DNA of 64,000 nucleotides from Anaeramoeba flamelloides. Its lineage: Eukaryota; Metamonada; Anaeramoebidae. Shown here piece after piece: positions 10,732 through 22,271 of the stretch. The first letter of the stretch is position 1. Every line of letters begins with the position of its first letter. Below the pieces are notes generated by a model. That model was not told where the DNA came from and did no database searches. It saw only the letters and a list, made by a program, of their open reading frames with translations. Location of the stretch: NCBI GenBank assembly GCA_027625915.1, contig JANTQA010000047.1, positions 5,022,001 to 5,086,000 on the forward strand. The letters are read 5' to 3'. Position numbers and translations under genes: made by a program.

Positions 10732-13700
10732 CTAAAACTTTGAAGATGTAGATGTAGTGTCTTCATGTCCATCAGAAGAGCTTTTATTATCAGAACTTTC
10801 AGAATTTGATTCTGACTTTTGATTTTCTTTATTATCATCCTCATCTTGATCTTCATCTTGATCTTCATCTTGATCTTGATCTTCATCTTCATCTTCATCT
10901 TCATCTTGATCTCCATCTTCATCTTGATCTTTTTTATCATTTTTTTCATCATCATCTTTATTAGAAGAATCTGAATGAGAATTTGAACCTGATGACGAAA
11001 AAGAAGACACTTTCTTTTTCTTTTTATTTAAAAGTCGTTTATTAACTGATTTTTTTTTTGATTTATTTATTTTTTTTGTGATAAAATATTGGAAAAATGC
11101 ACATTCAAATTCATTTTCAAAAAAAATAAAAACCTTTTTAAGTGAAGGAGATTGCAAAAATAGTATTCTATTATCTTCTTTTGTACATTTAATTTTTAAT
11201 TTTTGATTTATTTTGGATTTTATAATATTGGATTTTTTTAGATGAGGTTCGACAATTATCAATTTATTATTTTGGATCGAAACTAAACCCTTTCCGATAC
11301 AATTTTTATTTTCAATTACCTCGATGTCCCAATAATAATATTTATCATCCATTTCATTATTCTTAAGCAATGGATCTTTATTTAAATTATCGTGCTTATT
11401 TTTTCCCCGTTTTTTTTTATTTTTAATTTTTTCATCTTCATCATCATCATCATTATCACTATCATCATCATTTAATTGGGCAGTATTTTCTTTTAAAAAT
11501 TTTCTTTTAGAAAGTATTTGCGAAAGATATTTTTTTAATAATCTTGTAAATGCAATTTTTAATTTTTTGGATCTAAAATTGAAAATGTATTCTTTTCTTT
11601 GTAATTGTAAAAACAAAACATTTGTATGTCTTTTCAAAAATTGTACCTTAATGAAAGGCATTTTCTTTTGATTAAAGTCAATTAAAAATTTGTCATTAAA
11701 AAGTTCAACAGTTAAATGATCTGGTTCAATAATTAAATGGATATTCGTTCCAATTATCTCATAATTGGAATTTAATAATTCAACAGAAAAAAAGTCCACT
11801 TTAGATTGTTTGTTTGGTATTGCTTTATCTACAATTGATTCCACAAGATTTTGTTTTAAATAATTTAAATTTGATTTATAATAGGCAAATATTTTTGTAA
11901 ATTCATCTCTTTTTTCGTTATTTTCAAAATAGAAAAATATTTTTTGTTTCTCGTTATTTTTTTTTAGTCGGGTGATTTTGGTAAGATTACCTACCATTTT
12001 GGAATTTGAGATTTTTGTTTGGTTTATCGATAGTATTTTATCTTGAATTAATTCTTCAAAGGACAAAATAATTTTTTCTTGATTAAAATGAATTTTTCCA
12101 TCAATTTTCTTTTCATTGTTTTCAAATTTAAAAGTAAGATTAAAAGTTAAATATTCTTTTACTGGTTGTTTTTTATCATCGTCGCCATCGATGCTGGTGA
12201 TGTTTTCTGCTTTATTTTGAAGAGATTTAATAAACACTTGGCATTCTTTTGAGGTTTGAAATCCAAAATTTATTATATTTCCATTTAAAAATATTAATAA
12301 TAATTTATTTGGTTCTGAAAGATATTGATAAGTTTTAAGGCTTTGTAAGTCAAAATAAAATTCATTCTCGATATTCTTACCAATTACACCACGTTTTGAG
12401 TTTTGTTTATTTTTATTTTTTTGGATTTTTTCTTTTACTTTTTCTTTGTCTGCTTTTTGTTTTTTTGAATTTTTTTTCTTATTTTCTTTTCCTTTTCCTT
12501 TTTCTTTTTCTTTTTCTTTTTCTTTTTCTTTTTCTTTTTCTTTTTCTTTTTCTTTTTCTTTTCCTTTTCCTTTTCCTTTTCCTTTTCCTTTTCCTTTTCC
12601 TTTTCCTTTACCCTTTCCTTTTCCTTTTCCTTGTCCCTTTCCTTTCCTTTTTCCTTTTTCTTCTTCTTCTTCTTTTTTTTTTTTCTTTTCATTTGTTTTC
12701 TTCTTATTATTATTCTCATTTTCTTTTGTTTTTATGATTTTTTCAATATTTTTAATGTTATTTAAATTTTCTTGATCGTTCTTGTTTTTATCATTTTTCA
12801 TAAAATAGATTTGATTATTGGTAATATTAATATAACAATTACCGGCGTTTCGATTATTCACCAATATATTTGCATTAAATATATTTTTTTTATTAAAAAT
12901 TAAATTATCAGTAATTAAATTTCGAGTTTTACTTTCTAAACGAAATAATTTTATTAAATCAAAAAGATTTTCCATTTGGATCATGATTTCTTTATTAAAA
13001 CCAATTTTCAAAATTAATCGATAATGATCAAAATCCTTAATCGATAATTGAGAAATTGAAGAATAATAAATGATTAATTTATTCTTTTTTGTATATAAAA
13101 ACATTTTATCTTTTTGAATGCATATTTTTGAAGATATTAATTTATTTTCACGGCTAATGATTTTACAATTAAAATTAAAAGTAGAATAAATTTTTGTTTT
13201 CTTGTCCTTTGTTTCAAGTTCATTGCCACTCCTCTTGCTCTTGCTCTTGCTCTTGCTATTGTTATAATTTTCTAAATTTAAGTTAAAACTAACTGTTTGT
13301 TCATTGGATATAAATCTAATGGTGAGATAAATGTTTTCATCAATAACAAATTGGCCAAGCAATTTTTCATTAGGATGAGAAATAAATTTTGTAAAAAAAT
13401 TATAATTTCTAGTAATGTTTATTGACTCATTTAGATCGGGTGAATCTAAATAGATTTCATAATATCTTGGATATAAATAAATTGTTGCCTTGCCAGAGAT
13501 TTTTCCAAACGAATTAAAGAGATCTACAATATATTTGCATCCCTCCATTTTCTTTTCAAGTTGAATTTTCTTTTTTAATGCATCAGAAATCGTATAATTT
13601 GATTTTAATAATCGATTTATTGTTGGTATTTTTGCCATATGCCCATCTATATTATTGGAATCAAAATTAGTCCAAAAATACTTGTAAGGTAAAATTTTAT

Positions 13701-15555
13701 CAAAGTTTAGATCTTGATTGATGTGTTTATCATTGCTATTATTTTTTTCTAAAAATGATAGAAATGTGGACGCGATTAAATTTCTTTTTTTGATCGTCTC
13801 TGTCGAAAAAATTACGGAATAATCTTTATTATAAATTAAAAATAAATAAGAATTTGGATGAAAGACAATATTATATTCTAAATTTAATGTTTGTTCAATA
13901 ATACTTTCAACCTCCTCCTCCTCATCATCGTCATTTTCTTTTTCTTCCAATTTTAATTTTTTTTTCCCTTTTTTTGCTTTTCTGCTTTTTTGTTGTTTTT
14001 TTGTTTTTCTTTTTGTTTCCGAACGATCATTTTTTTCTTTTTTTTTGGAAATGATAATAGACCAAGACTTTTCATTAATTTGGATGGATCCAGGTAAAAA
14101 ATGATAATTGGTTTCTTTACAACAAATATTTACCCCAAAAAATGCCTTTTTTTGTTCATAAATCAATCTTTTAACTTCCTTTTTAATTTTGTTATTTTCC
14201 TTTTCTTTGTCAAGATTAATTAAATGATATAAAGATTGGTATTTTGGCTTTTCTAATTTTTGAAGATGGAAGTTTTGCCAAGTCAAATATTTTTGTTCGT
14301 TTAATATTATTCGCGAATTTTCTAAACCAAATTGAGAAACAAAGCATTTTTCATTTGGGTTGATTAAAAAAAATTGATTTTTTAATAATTGGTTTTTAAC
14401 AGCATTATTAGTTTTTTTTTCTTTTTGGTTTTGATTGTTTTTGGAAACTATATTTGAATTCGATAAAAACCCGATTAAGCATCCTCTAAAAATCCATGAT
14501 TGCTCTTTGCATGATAATTGGCATATTAACAAAATCTCTTGTTCTTGTTCTATTTTATCTTGTTCTTCTTCTTCTTCAACTTTTGTTATTTCAATTTCTT
14601 TCTCTTGATTAGTTTCCTTGGGGTTTTTCTTAAAATTCTTCGTGTTGATTTTTAAACTTAAAACTAATAAGTTTCTTTGTTTTTTTTTTTGAAACCCATA
14701 ACTCTCTAATTTCTTGTTATCAATTTGTGAGAAAGGTAAAATCTTAATTTTTTCCTTGTCCCAATGAAGAACAAAGGCCGTACGCTCTCGATTTGAAACC
14801 CTTATGGTTAAGTAATTTGAACTGAATGTAATTACAGAGGGCATCTTTCCCATTAGCACCTTGTTGTCGTTTTCTGCGCTTAGAATGCTTACCTTGCTTG
14901 CAAATTCGGCGCTGCCCGTGCCAACTGCTCGGCCGCAAATGGACTCGATCTCGCCACTTGGTGGGTTAAGAATGTGGCCATGGAACGGTGCTCGTTCGGG
15001 TGATTTCCCACAATACCATTGGTACATGCATAACGTTTTTTCCAAAATGATTGCGTTTTGGACATCGCTGACGGTAAGTTTAAACAGTTTGAAATTTGGT
15101 TTCTCTTTGTTTAAAATCGGCTTGTCATATTGGATTTCCTTGATCCTTGTTTTCTCCTTGGAATGATCAAAGATTTTGATCGTAATAACGTTTGTTTCTT
15201 GGGACTCACGGTAGATTTGTAATTCAGGCTCGGGAGACCAATTGAATTTCTGGGTGTTCGAATCAGAGATTTGAATGTCCTCAAGAATCGTAAAATAACT
15301 GGGCTTTAAATTGATAACACCCCTTGAGGAATATAAATTGGATGTGTTAGACCGGATTTCAACTGAAAACGTTGCAAACCCAGAAGCATAGTAATTAACC
15401 ACCCTCGAGATCGTGGGATCAATCTCGGTATTTTTCCTTACAGTTTCGTTTTCTTGCTCGTCTTGTGGGATCGATAATTTGGGAACACTCCAGTTTTCGT
15501 TTTCAAATTCTGTTTTTTTAACAAAGAAGCTTTTTAGATCAAGTGTTGTTGTCAT
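10732..15555 (-). CDS. Giant tandem PH-like-domain protein (protein A)
   Basis: Single-exon 1,607-residue protein, TAG stop. ATG at 15555 (MTTTLDLKSFF) is chosen; the open frame runs a little further upstream but has no ATG there. I see about nine modules of 90-130 residues with the same rhythm: a strand like FSVELLNSNYEIIG, a strand like IHLIIEPDHLTVEL, a run of short strands, a strand like YIFNFRSKKLKI, and a closing amphipathic helix. That pattern suits PH-like folds; the call is by pattern, not by a profile match. Low-complexity inserts interrupt it: a (KE)/(KG) run at about residues 949-1026 and an acidic S/D/E tail after about 1519. TLCMYQWYCGKSPE near residue 200 matches TFLMYNYYSGISIE in the 37-44 kb protein, so the two are paralogues. 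The likely role is a membrane or cortex scaffold, but no ligand residues can be named. The 5' part (about 14.7-15.5 kb) is notably richer in G+C than the rest. Confidence 0.85.
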   Translation of the reverse strand: MTTTLDLKSFFVKKTEFENENWSVPKLSIPQDEQENETVRKNTEIDPTISRVVNYYASGFATFSVEIRSNTSNLYSSRGVINLKPSYFTILEDIQISDSNTQKFNWSPEPELQIYRESQETNVITIKIFDHSKEKTRIKEIQYDKPILNKEKPNFKLFKLTVSDVQNAIILEKTLCMYQWYCGKSPERAPFHGHILNPPSGEIESICGRAVGTGSAEFASKVSILSAENDNKVLMGKMPSVITFSSNYLTIRVSNRERTAFVLHWDKEKIKILPFSQIDNKKLESYGFQKKKQRNLLVLSLKINTKNFKKNPKETNQEKEIEITKVEEEEEQDKIEQEQEILLICQLSCKEQSWIFRGCLIGFLSNSNIVSKNNQNQKEKKTNNAVKNQLLKNQFFLINPNEKCFVSQFGLENSRIILNEQKYLTWQNFHLQKLEKPKYQSLYHLINLDKEKENNKIKKEVKRLIYEQKKAFFGVNICCKETNYHFLPGSIQINEKSWSIIISKKKEKNDRSETKRKTKKQQKSRKAKKGKKKLKLEEKENDDDEEEEVESIIEQTLNLEYNIVFHPNSYLFLIYNKDYSVIFSTETIKKRNLIASTFLSFLEKNNSNDKHINQDLNFDKILPYKYFWTNFDSNNIDGHMAKIPTINRLLKSNYTISDALKKKIQLEKKMEGCKYIVDLFNSFGKISGKATIYLYPRYYEIYLDSPDLNESINITRNYNFFTKFISHPNEKLLGQFVIDENIYLTIRFISNEQTVSFNLNLENYNNSKSKSKSKRSGNELETKDKKTKIYSTFNFNCKIISRENKLISSKICIQKDKMFLYTKKNKLIIYYSSISQLSIKDFDHYRLILKIGFNKEIMIQMENLFDLIKLFRLESKTRNLITDNLIFNKKNIFNANILVNNRNAGNCYINITNNQIYFMKNDKNKNDQENLNNIKNIEKIIKTKENENNNKKKTNEKKKKKEEEEEKGKRKGKGQGKGKGKGKGKGKGKGKGKGKGKGKEKEKEKEKEKEKEKEKEKEKGKGKENKKKNSKKQKADKEKVKEKIQKNKNKQNSKRGVIGKNIENEFYFDLQSLKTYQYLSEPNKLLLIFLNGNIINFGFQTSKECQVFIKSLQNKAENITSIDGDDDKKQPVKEYLTFNLTFKFENNEKKIDGKIHFNQEKIILSFEELIQDKILSINQTKISNSKMVGNLTKITRLKKNNEKQKIFFYFENNEKRDEFTKIFAYYKSNLNYLKQNLVESIVDKAIPNKQSKVDFFSVELLNSNYEIIGTNIHLIIEPDHLTVELFNDKFLIDFNQKKMPFIKVQFLKRHTNVLFLQLQRKEYIFNFRSKKLKIAFTRLLKKYLSQILSKRKFLKENTAQLNDDDSDNDDDDEDEKIKNKKKRGKNKHDNLNKDPLLKNNEMDDKYYYWDIEVIENKNCIGKGLVSIQNNKLIIVEPHLKKSNIIKSKINQKLKIKCTKEDNRILFLQSPSLKKVFIFFENEFECAFFQYFITKKINKSKKKSVNKRLLNKKKKKVSSFSSSGSNSHSDSSNKDDDEKNDKKDQDEDGDQDEDEDEDEDQDQDEDQDEDQDEDDNKENQKSESNSESSDNKSSSDGHEDTTSTSSKF
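12480..12710. repeat. Long polypyrimidine/polypurine tract
   Basis: Uninterrupted (TTTTTC)n, (TTTTCC)n and TTC units on the + strand, read as KE and KG repeats in protein A. It makes both strands open over the same stretch, which creates spurious overlapping frames. Confidence 0.9.
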
Positions 15556-15847
15556 TGGTTTTCTTGATGTTCGGGAAAAATATTTTGAAGAAATATTCAA
15601 AAAACAAAGAAAAATCAACAAAAGTAAATAAAAATGAAAAGAGAAAAAATATTTACTTTAACTAAAATTCAGAGTAGTTTCATGTTTAATAATGTCATTA
15701 AAAGATTCTTTGATGTTGGGTTTTGTTTTCTTGCAAAATTTTTTTATTTTTTTTTGTTTCCTAACGTTTACAATACCTTGTGTCTGGTGGTAAGTGGGTT
15801 GGGCGAATTCGAATTGAGAAAAATACTTTTAACGGTTGAGCTAACTC

Positions 15848-17005
15848 AAAGCATTTTTTTCACATGTTAAACTTGATTTTGTTTCTTTTTGCCTGAACAT
15901 ATTCGAATTTATAGGTTGGTATTCTGAAAAGAATGTTGAAATTGTAGTTAATAAAACTCCAATCAATAAGTGTGATGAAATCATATTGATTGAATTTTCC
16001 TCTAACATCTCTATTTATTATTTTTTAATGAAAGGGCCAAAAAAAAGATTAAGGTTTGCTTAAACCCAAATCGGGATTGCATTTAGTTCTTTTTTTAGGG
16101 TTAAGATAGAAAACACAATTTTGCTTTATTTTTTTTTTTTTCTTAATTAGTTCCTCAATCTAACATTTTCTTCTAAATTGAGTTATCAACGAAACTTCTT
16201 AACCACCTTTATCGATTATATCGAAACATCTTAGCAATTGAAGAGTTGTCTTTGGAAAACATTTTTTTTCTTTTTCAAAGCAAAAGAAATATTTTGTTTT
16301 TTTTCCAACATTTAAGCAAAGTAAACTTTTCAGCGCCATTTGATCCAAAAACACTTTTCAAATGATTTAAGATCGGACCCATCATCAACAACAATGTAAC
16401 TAAACCATGGATTATCTTTTAATCCCTTAACGAAAATTTAACCCACTTTCAAAATATTAATTACCTGACGAGATAAAAGAAACTTTTAAGGACGATCTAA
16501 AAAAACATAACGATGACCGAATTATGATTTAAACACTGCAAAAATGTACTCCCTTTTCTTTTGAGTTCCAGTAGAACTATTAGATTTGAACAAATTTTTA
16601 GGAAATTTTATTAGATAAGATTCTTAATTGTAAATTGGAAGTAAAAACCACAGCCATTATTGATAAAACTCGGTTTTTTCAGAGGTTTTTATTGGGAACG
16701 AGATAAAACTTGCCTTAGAACAAAAAAGGTTGGGTTGTGAGTTTTCAGTACCAACTTACAATGAAGTATCTGATCAAGTAGATTTTCCAATTCCTAAATT
16801 TTTCAAATTTTATAGTTCTTCTGGATCACAAGAGATAAAGGATTTCATTCCCCAGCGTTTTAACCCACGTGACCCACATAGTGAATTATTTTATATAGTC
16901 CTTGAATAGGCGTAATAATAATATATAAACAAGAAATAGAGTTCTTGAAATCAACTTTAAAAAAGAATTATGAAGATACTGAAAGTTTAAAAAGTAATTT
17001 TTTGG
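15848..17005 (+). pseudogene. Decayed protein-coding region, family not recognised
   Basis: Several stretches in this interval have protein-like rather than intergenic composition. About 15848-16060 gives text such as GWYSEKNVEIVVNKTPINK and CDEIILIEFSSN. About 16683-16909 gives GNEIKLALEQKRLGCEFSV and KDFIPQRFNPRDPHSELF, preceded by an acceptor-like TTTTTTCAG. A further piece at about 16925-17005 reads as a charged helix. The pieces are in different frames with interruptions between them. This looks like a host gene decaying in place, although a real gene with several short introns cannot be ruled out. No domain could be named. Confidence 0.4.
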
Positions 17006-17086
17006 CAAAAAAATGAGAAAAATATCATTTTTTTTTTTTTTTATTGTAAAATAAGAAAAGAATTTTTAATTCATCTTATTTGTGGT

Positions 17087-17580
17087 TAGGTTTTCTGGAA
17101 TTCAAAAGAACCAAGTAAAATCCAAGATTTGACTCAATTGTTTTAAATTCTGGAAAATGTGTCAAGGTTTTTCTAAATTAGAAATTAAAAAAAACTTCCA
17201 TGAGGTTTACTTGAGTTTTCTGTTTATTTCCAAAATCAATAGAATTTCGTTAGGTTTTTTTGAGTATTTTATTTATTTGGAAAATCAATAGATTTCCGTT
17301 AGGTTTTTTTGAGTTTTCTTTTTATTTAGAAAATCAATAGATTTTCGAAATAAAATAGAAAACCACAAAAAAAAAACCAGAACACTTAAAGATAAAACAG
17401 AAAAAAACCAAATAACCTAGAAAACTTCACAAATAAAACATAAAACCCCAGGAAAAGCAGGCAATTTACAACACTTGATGGACACTTTTGATAACTTTTC
17501 CAAAATGTAAAATAATTGGGTAAAATCAAATTTTTTTCTTTATTCTTTTGGATTCTCGAAAACCACTTTTAGGCTTTTTT
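17087..17580. mobile_element. R2 compound foldback element, copy a
   Basis: The left end is a hairpin module (CTGGAATTCAAAAGAA .. ATTGTTTTAAATTCTGG). The middle has repeated AAAATCAATAGATTTTCG and GTTAGGTTTTTTTGAGTTTT blocks plus inverted AACC-rich partners. The right end is a matching but worn ATTCTTTTGGATTCTCG module. Related copies lie at 19.3, 26.1, 31.8 and 51.9 kb. No coding capacity seen. Confidence 0.7.
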
Positions 17581-18976
17581 TAATTCCAGAAAATTAAAAA
17601 AATACCATTTAATTTTCTAACCATGTCTTTAATAAAAAAAAAACATATTTACCCCCCCCCAATTCTAAAACCTGTATTTCGAAAATTTATAAAAGGATTC
17701 AAACATATCTTTGTTCCCCACTAGAGCACAGCAAAAGATTGATTCTTGAGTTGTTTATTAAAACAACAATTTAATAAATTGTTTTTAAATTAAGAAAAAT
17801 TATTTTTTATAATTCAGGAATGCAGATTTTTTGATCATTTTCAGTTTGTGGATAATTCTCGTAAAAATCGAAAAAGATCATTTTTTGAATTTTAACAATA
17901 AAAAACATTTTATTATTAAAAAAATTATAATTATGAAAAATTTGAAAAAAACATATCTTTGTCGAAAAAAAGTGAAATAGGGGAAAAAAATGAAAGACCG
18001 CTTTTAATGGGGAACCTTACTGAAAACGAAAAGTAGAACAAAACAAACGAAGAAACTAAATTAGAATCAAATAACAATTCATTCATTATATTATTTTCAA
18101 TCAAACCAACACAAACAATTTAAATCCATTTGATTATCCAAATTATAGGTGAGGCTGTGGGGATCTCAAAAATAGTCAATTTTTTTTGAACAAAATTTTA
18201 ATAATTGACCAATCAAAGAAAAACATATACCAAAAGATAGTATTAAAAAACTGTTATCGTATTGAATACTTCATTTATTCTATTTTTATGCATTATTGTA
18301 TTAATTGATCTTGTTTTTCGTTTTTAGTAACGTTTCCCAATTAAAAAAGACTTTTCACCCCCCCTTCCACTATGTTTATTTAATATTTTTAAAAATTGGC
18401 AGGAAATCAAAATATTACGTAAAACGCCGATCTGAAGATAAATAGTGTATATACACACAAATTCCATAGATTTAAATACTAATATTTAAAAAAAAATAAA
18501 AAAAAACATTATTTAAATCTTTGTTATGTGTTAGAAGCCATGATCATATTTTTACAACACAAAAATTTTTATTAAAATTAAACACATGTCTTTTTTGATA
18601 TTTTTTTGGTTAATCTAACAATATTCATTTTTTATAGTACACATGTATTACTTTTATAGCTACTAACCTTGTTTTTTTATTATTTTTAATGGGCTTTATA
18701 AATGTCAACTAATTAAATTTTTCCTCTAAAATTCCCCAAAAGATTAATATGCAATACTTTTTTATGAGTTTTTTGTAAAATTTTGTATTTATATTAATCA
18801 AAACTACAAATTCATACAACATACAATTATTTTTTCAATTTTATAAAAAAAGTAAATTAATTTTTTTTAGAAATTATAAAAGAATCAAAGAAGATAAAAA
18901 AAGCTCTTAACAAAGCCCTTTTAATTCTTTTAACTTTTTTTATTAAACCCGGAATAGATAAATTATTGAAAAAAGT

Positions 18977-19012
<36 letters not shown>

Positions 19013-19047
19013 TATTTAGAAAAGGGAGTAATAAAAGAAAATTTTAT
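17581..19047. other. Intergenic, no gene seen
   Basis: AT-rich filler with C and A homopolymer runs (CCCCCCCCCC near 17654). It ends in an AAT/TAA trinucleotide microsatellite (18979-19013). No supported gene. Confidence 0.5.
18979..19013. repeat. (TAA)n microsatellite
   Basis: About 11 trinucleotide units, 35 bases before the R1 element at 19048. Confidence 0.9.
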
Positions 19048-19247
19048 TACAGTCAGTTCCACTTTAAGGCACAAACCTTCAACGAAATTTAAGGGAAAAT
19101 AAAAATCTCAAATTAAGGCACAAAATTTGTAATTTTTTATTTTACAATTTATTTTACTATAATCTGAATTTTATGCCTTAATTTGAGATTTTTATTGTGC
19201 CTTAAATTTTGTTGAAAGTTTTCGCCTTAAAATTGGAACTGACTGTA
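19048..19247. mobile_element. R1 palindromic element, copy b (best preserved)
   Basis: Exactly 200 bp from TACAGTCAGTTCCACTTTAA to AAAATTGGAACTGACTGTA. Inner arms are AAATCTCAAATTAAGGCACA and TGCCTTAATTTGAGATTTTT. Nearly a full palindrome with a loop of about 40 bases. TA lies at both outer ends, so a TA target duplication is likely. No open frame; non-autonomous DNA element. Confidence 0.85.
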
Positions 19248-19342
19248 AATAATAAAGATAAGAAGAAAATTAATTAAAATATCAATAAAAATTAATAATA
19301 TCGTTTGTATGACCAAGTTAAAAACTTATTCAATGTCTATAT

Positions 19343-19911
19343 GTTTTCCAGGAATTCAAAGAATTGAGTAAAACCCCAACGAATACAAAAAATTCACTGG
19401 TCGGTTTTCTTGGCTTTTCTTTTTATTCGGAAAATAAATAAATTTTCTTTAGGTTTTTTTGAGTTTTCTATTTATTTGTGAAGTTTTCTCATTTTTTTTT
19501 TTTTTTGAGGTTTTCTATTTTATCTGTGAAGTATTCTAGGTTTTTTTACTTTTCGAAATAAACCGAAAATTTTAATAAATTTTCTGTTTATTTCAAAAAG
19601 TAAAAAAAAAACCTAACGAAAATCTATTGATTTTCCAAATAAATAGAAATGCCAAAAAAACCTAACGAAAATCAATAGATTTTCCAAATATAATACAAAA
19701 CATCAAAAAACCTAGAAAAATTAACAAATAAAACTGAAAACCTCAAGAAAATCACAGTAAGGTTTTTTTACCTTTATAAATTCACAGAAAAATTTTAAAA
19801 ACATTTCTTTTTATTTCTGAAATTAACAAAAACCGTGGTTAACTTTTCCAGAATTTGAAAGAATTGAGAAAAATCTTTATTTTTTCTCCATTCTTTTGAA
19901 TCACGGAAAAG
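19343..19911. mobile_element. R2 compound foldback element, copy b
   Basis: Left module TTTTCCAGGAATTCAAAGAA then TTGAGTAAAA; right module ATTCTTTTGAATCACGGAAAA. Between them are opposed blocks AGGTTTTTTTGAGTTTTCTA and AAAAAAACCTAACGAAAATC around CTATTGATTTTCCAAATAAA. Same build as copy a, 95 bp downstream of an R1 copy. Confidence 0.75.
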
Positions 19912-20326
19912 ATAGACACTCTATGATACTCTAAGGAACATGAAAGCACTGAATGAAACATCTCTAGAATTCATAGGATAGGAAAAAACCTGATATTTAG
20001 TTTATCATTCTAGATCAAAATAAAAAAAGTGACAAGTTATAATAAATTAATTTTTGTAATATAAAAACAATACACTTTATAAAAAATAATTATAACAGTT
20101 CACTATTTTCAAAAAAATTAAACCACAACTGGATTAATAAAATAATTCATGACTATTCTGAAATGGAAAATTTTGTTGAATTTTCTGTTTTTATTTCATT
20201 AAATTATAAAATTTTTTTATAGTTTTTGTATTAAAAATTTCCAAAATTTGAACACTAATTTTCTCTGAACAGTAATTTTATACCATTTCACGATACACAC
20301 AATAGATTGAGCTCTGATAAATTATT

Positions 20327-20526
20327 TACAACCAGTTCCACTTTTAAGACACAAACTTTCAACAAAATTTTAGACACAAAAAAATCTCAAATTAAGGTAC
20401 ATAATTTGTAATTTTTTTTTTTACAAAAAATTTTGCTAGAATCTGAATTTTGTGCCTTAATTTGAGATTATTTCAGCACCTTAAATTTTGTTGAAAGTTT
20501 ATGTCTTCAAAGTGGAGCCGACTGTA
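20327..20526. mobile_element. R1 palindromic element, copy c
   Basis: 200 bp from TACAACCAGTTCCACTTTTA to AAAGTGGAGCCGACTGTA, with the inner pair AAATCTCAAATTAAGGTACA and GTGCCTTAATTTGAGATTAT. Same length and TA ends as copy b. Confidence 0.85.
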
Positions 20527-22271
20527 ATCTTGAAATAGAACCCAAAACTTTTTTGAATATATAACAAGTCAATTATCAAAAACGACATAGAGTAGTTATA
20601 TATTTTATCTTACAAAATTAAAAATTTCCAATCGTCATTGAGTTACGAGTACTCAATATAAGTGAGCAAACTCTTTTATTTTACTCAACTCCTTCGATTT
20701 TCAGAAAAACTCAGATACACCCACCCAATTTAAATCTGATCTAACAGAAACCATCAAAAGTAATCAATATTAAATAAAATTTCACAATTTGTTATAAATA
20801 ATCACAATCACATAATTCAAAGAGTGTGCCATGGTAAAATAATTTTTTATTCTTTTAAAATTACCTTTAAAGTATACCAAGAAAATGAAATGAAATCAAT
20901 ATTAAAAACCACAAAATTATAATTTTTGTTAATTCTTTGCTACTACACCCCAAAAACTGTAATCTTTTAATAAACCCTTTTTGAAAAAAAGATTTTAAAA
21001 GATATGATATAGGTAATCTGGAAATAAATAAATAAAAAAATATAATTTTAATTTATCTTTACTATATTAATGATATAACAAAAAAAAAATATTTTTTATT
21101 TTTCTTTTCAGAAATTTCATTTTTCAAATTTTCTAGTTTTTTTTTATGGTTTGATCAACAATTTGAGAAATCACCTAAAATAATTATGAAATAGTTTAAC
21201 TACTTCAAAATAAAATAAAGTTTATTATTATTGCTGCTGTTATTAGTTATATTATTATCATCATTATTGTCGTTATGATTCTCATTCTTATTATTTATTC
21301 GGGGGTTACACCATCTAGATTTCAATAAAAGTTAAAAAAATATTTTAACTCTATTTACAAGAAACTATTTTTTAGATTTATATTCGATTTAAAACATAAA
21401 TAATGACTGGAACAATTAGAGGTAAGGATTCTTATCATAAATGACAAAATTAATACAATTTTTACATGAAAAATCAGAAAATCTACACTCCAAAAAACAA
21501 AAAAATTAACAAAACAATTATTTTTGATGATTCTAACCAATAATACAACCATTTTTAGAATTTTAAAAAAAACTAATTACAATATGTTTTTTGTTGGTAA
21601 ACAAAACCCTTAACGTCTAAGGTATATATGTTTATATATCTACATATACATATAATAAAATTTTTTCCTAAATATTATTTTCCAGAACTTTAAAAAAAAT
21701 AAAATACAATTCCAAAATATTGTTAAAAGTTGTTGACCCAGTAATAATTTGAGAAATAGAAGAATATTTACCCCAAACCTCAACTTTTATTACTTGAAAA
21801 AGAATCATGGCCCAAGCAAATCTCAAAAGGGAATTTGAAGAAAGTACAAACAATAAAAATGCCAAAAAACTTTTTTCTTACAAAATAATTTCTTTGAATC
21901 TTCTAGATACAAGATCCTAAAGACGTGAACCAAAAATAAAGCCCGAAATCTGCCATGTGTGACAAGAATTTAATTTGTTATACAGCTTAAAAATATAATC
22001 ATATCGATCACCTTTTAAATATTAAATTAAAAACTCAGTTTTTCTTCTCCATTGAAGAAAATTCACAATAGGATATTCTCAAATTAAACGGATTGTCAAA
22101 ACCAACACAACAATTGTTTTGATTCTTTTTTTTGATTCATTTAAATCCAATTTTCATATTTCAAAGGCAAACAAGATTATTCGGAAAATTACAAACTCAC
22201 GATTTTTTACTTGATAAAATTTCATTTTTTTAAAACTTTTTTTGGTTTTTTAATTAAACACACTTGACAGA
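20527..22271. other. Intergenic, upstream of the coiled-coil gene
   Basis: No gene supported. Contains poly-A/T runs, a short TAT/TAC-rich stretch near 21620-21660 and several small AT-rich open frames without protein-like composition. Confidence 0.5.

Noticed and set aside
12396-12775. Open frames of F/L or F/S/P repeats on the + strand
   Set aside because: They are the antisense of the KE/KG coding tract in protein A; any frame through such a tract stays open.
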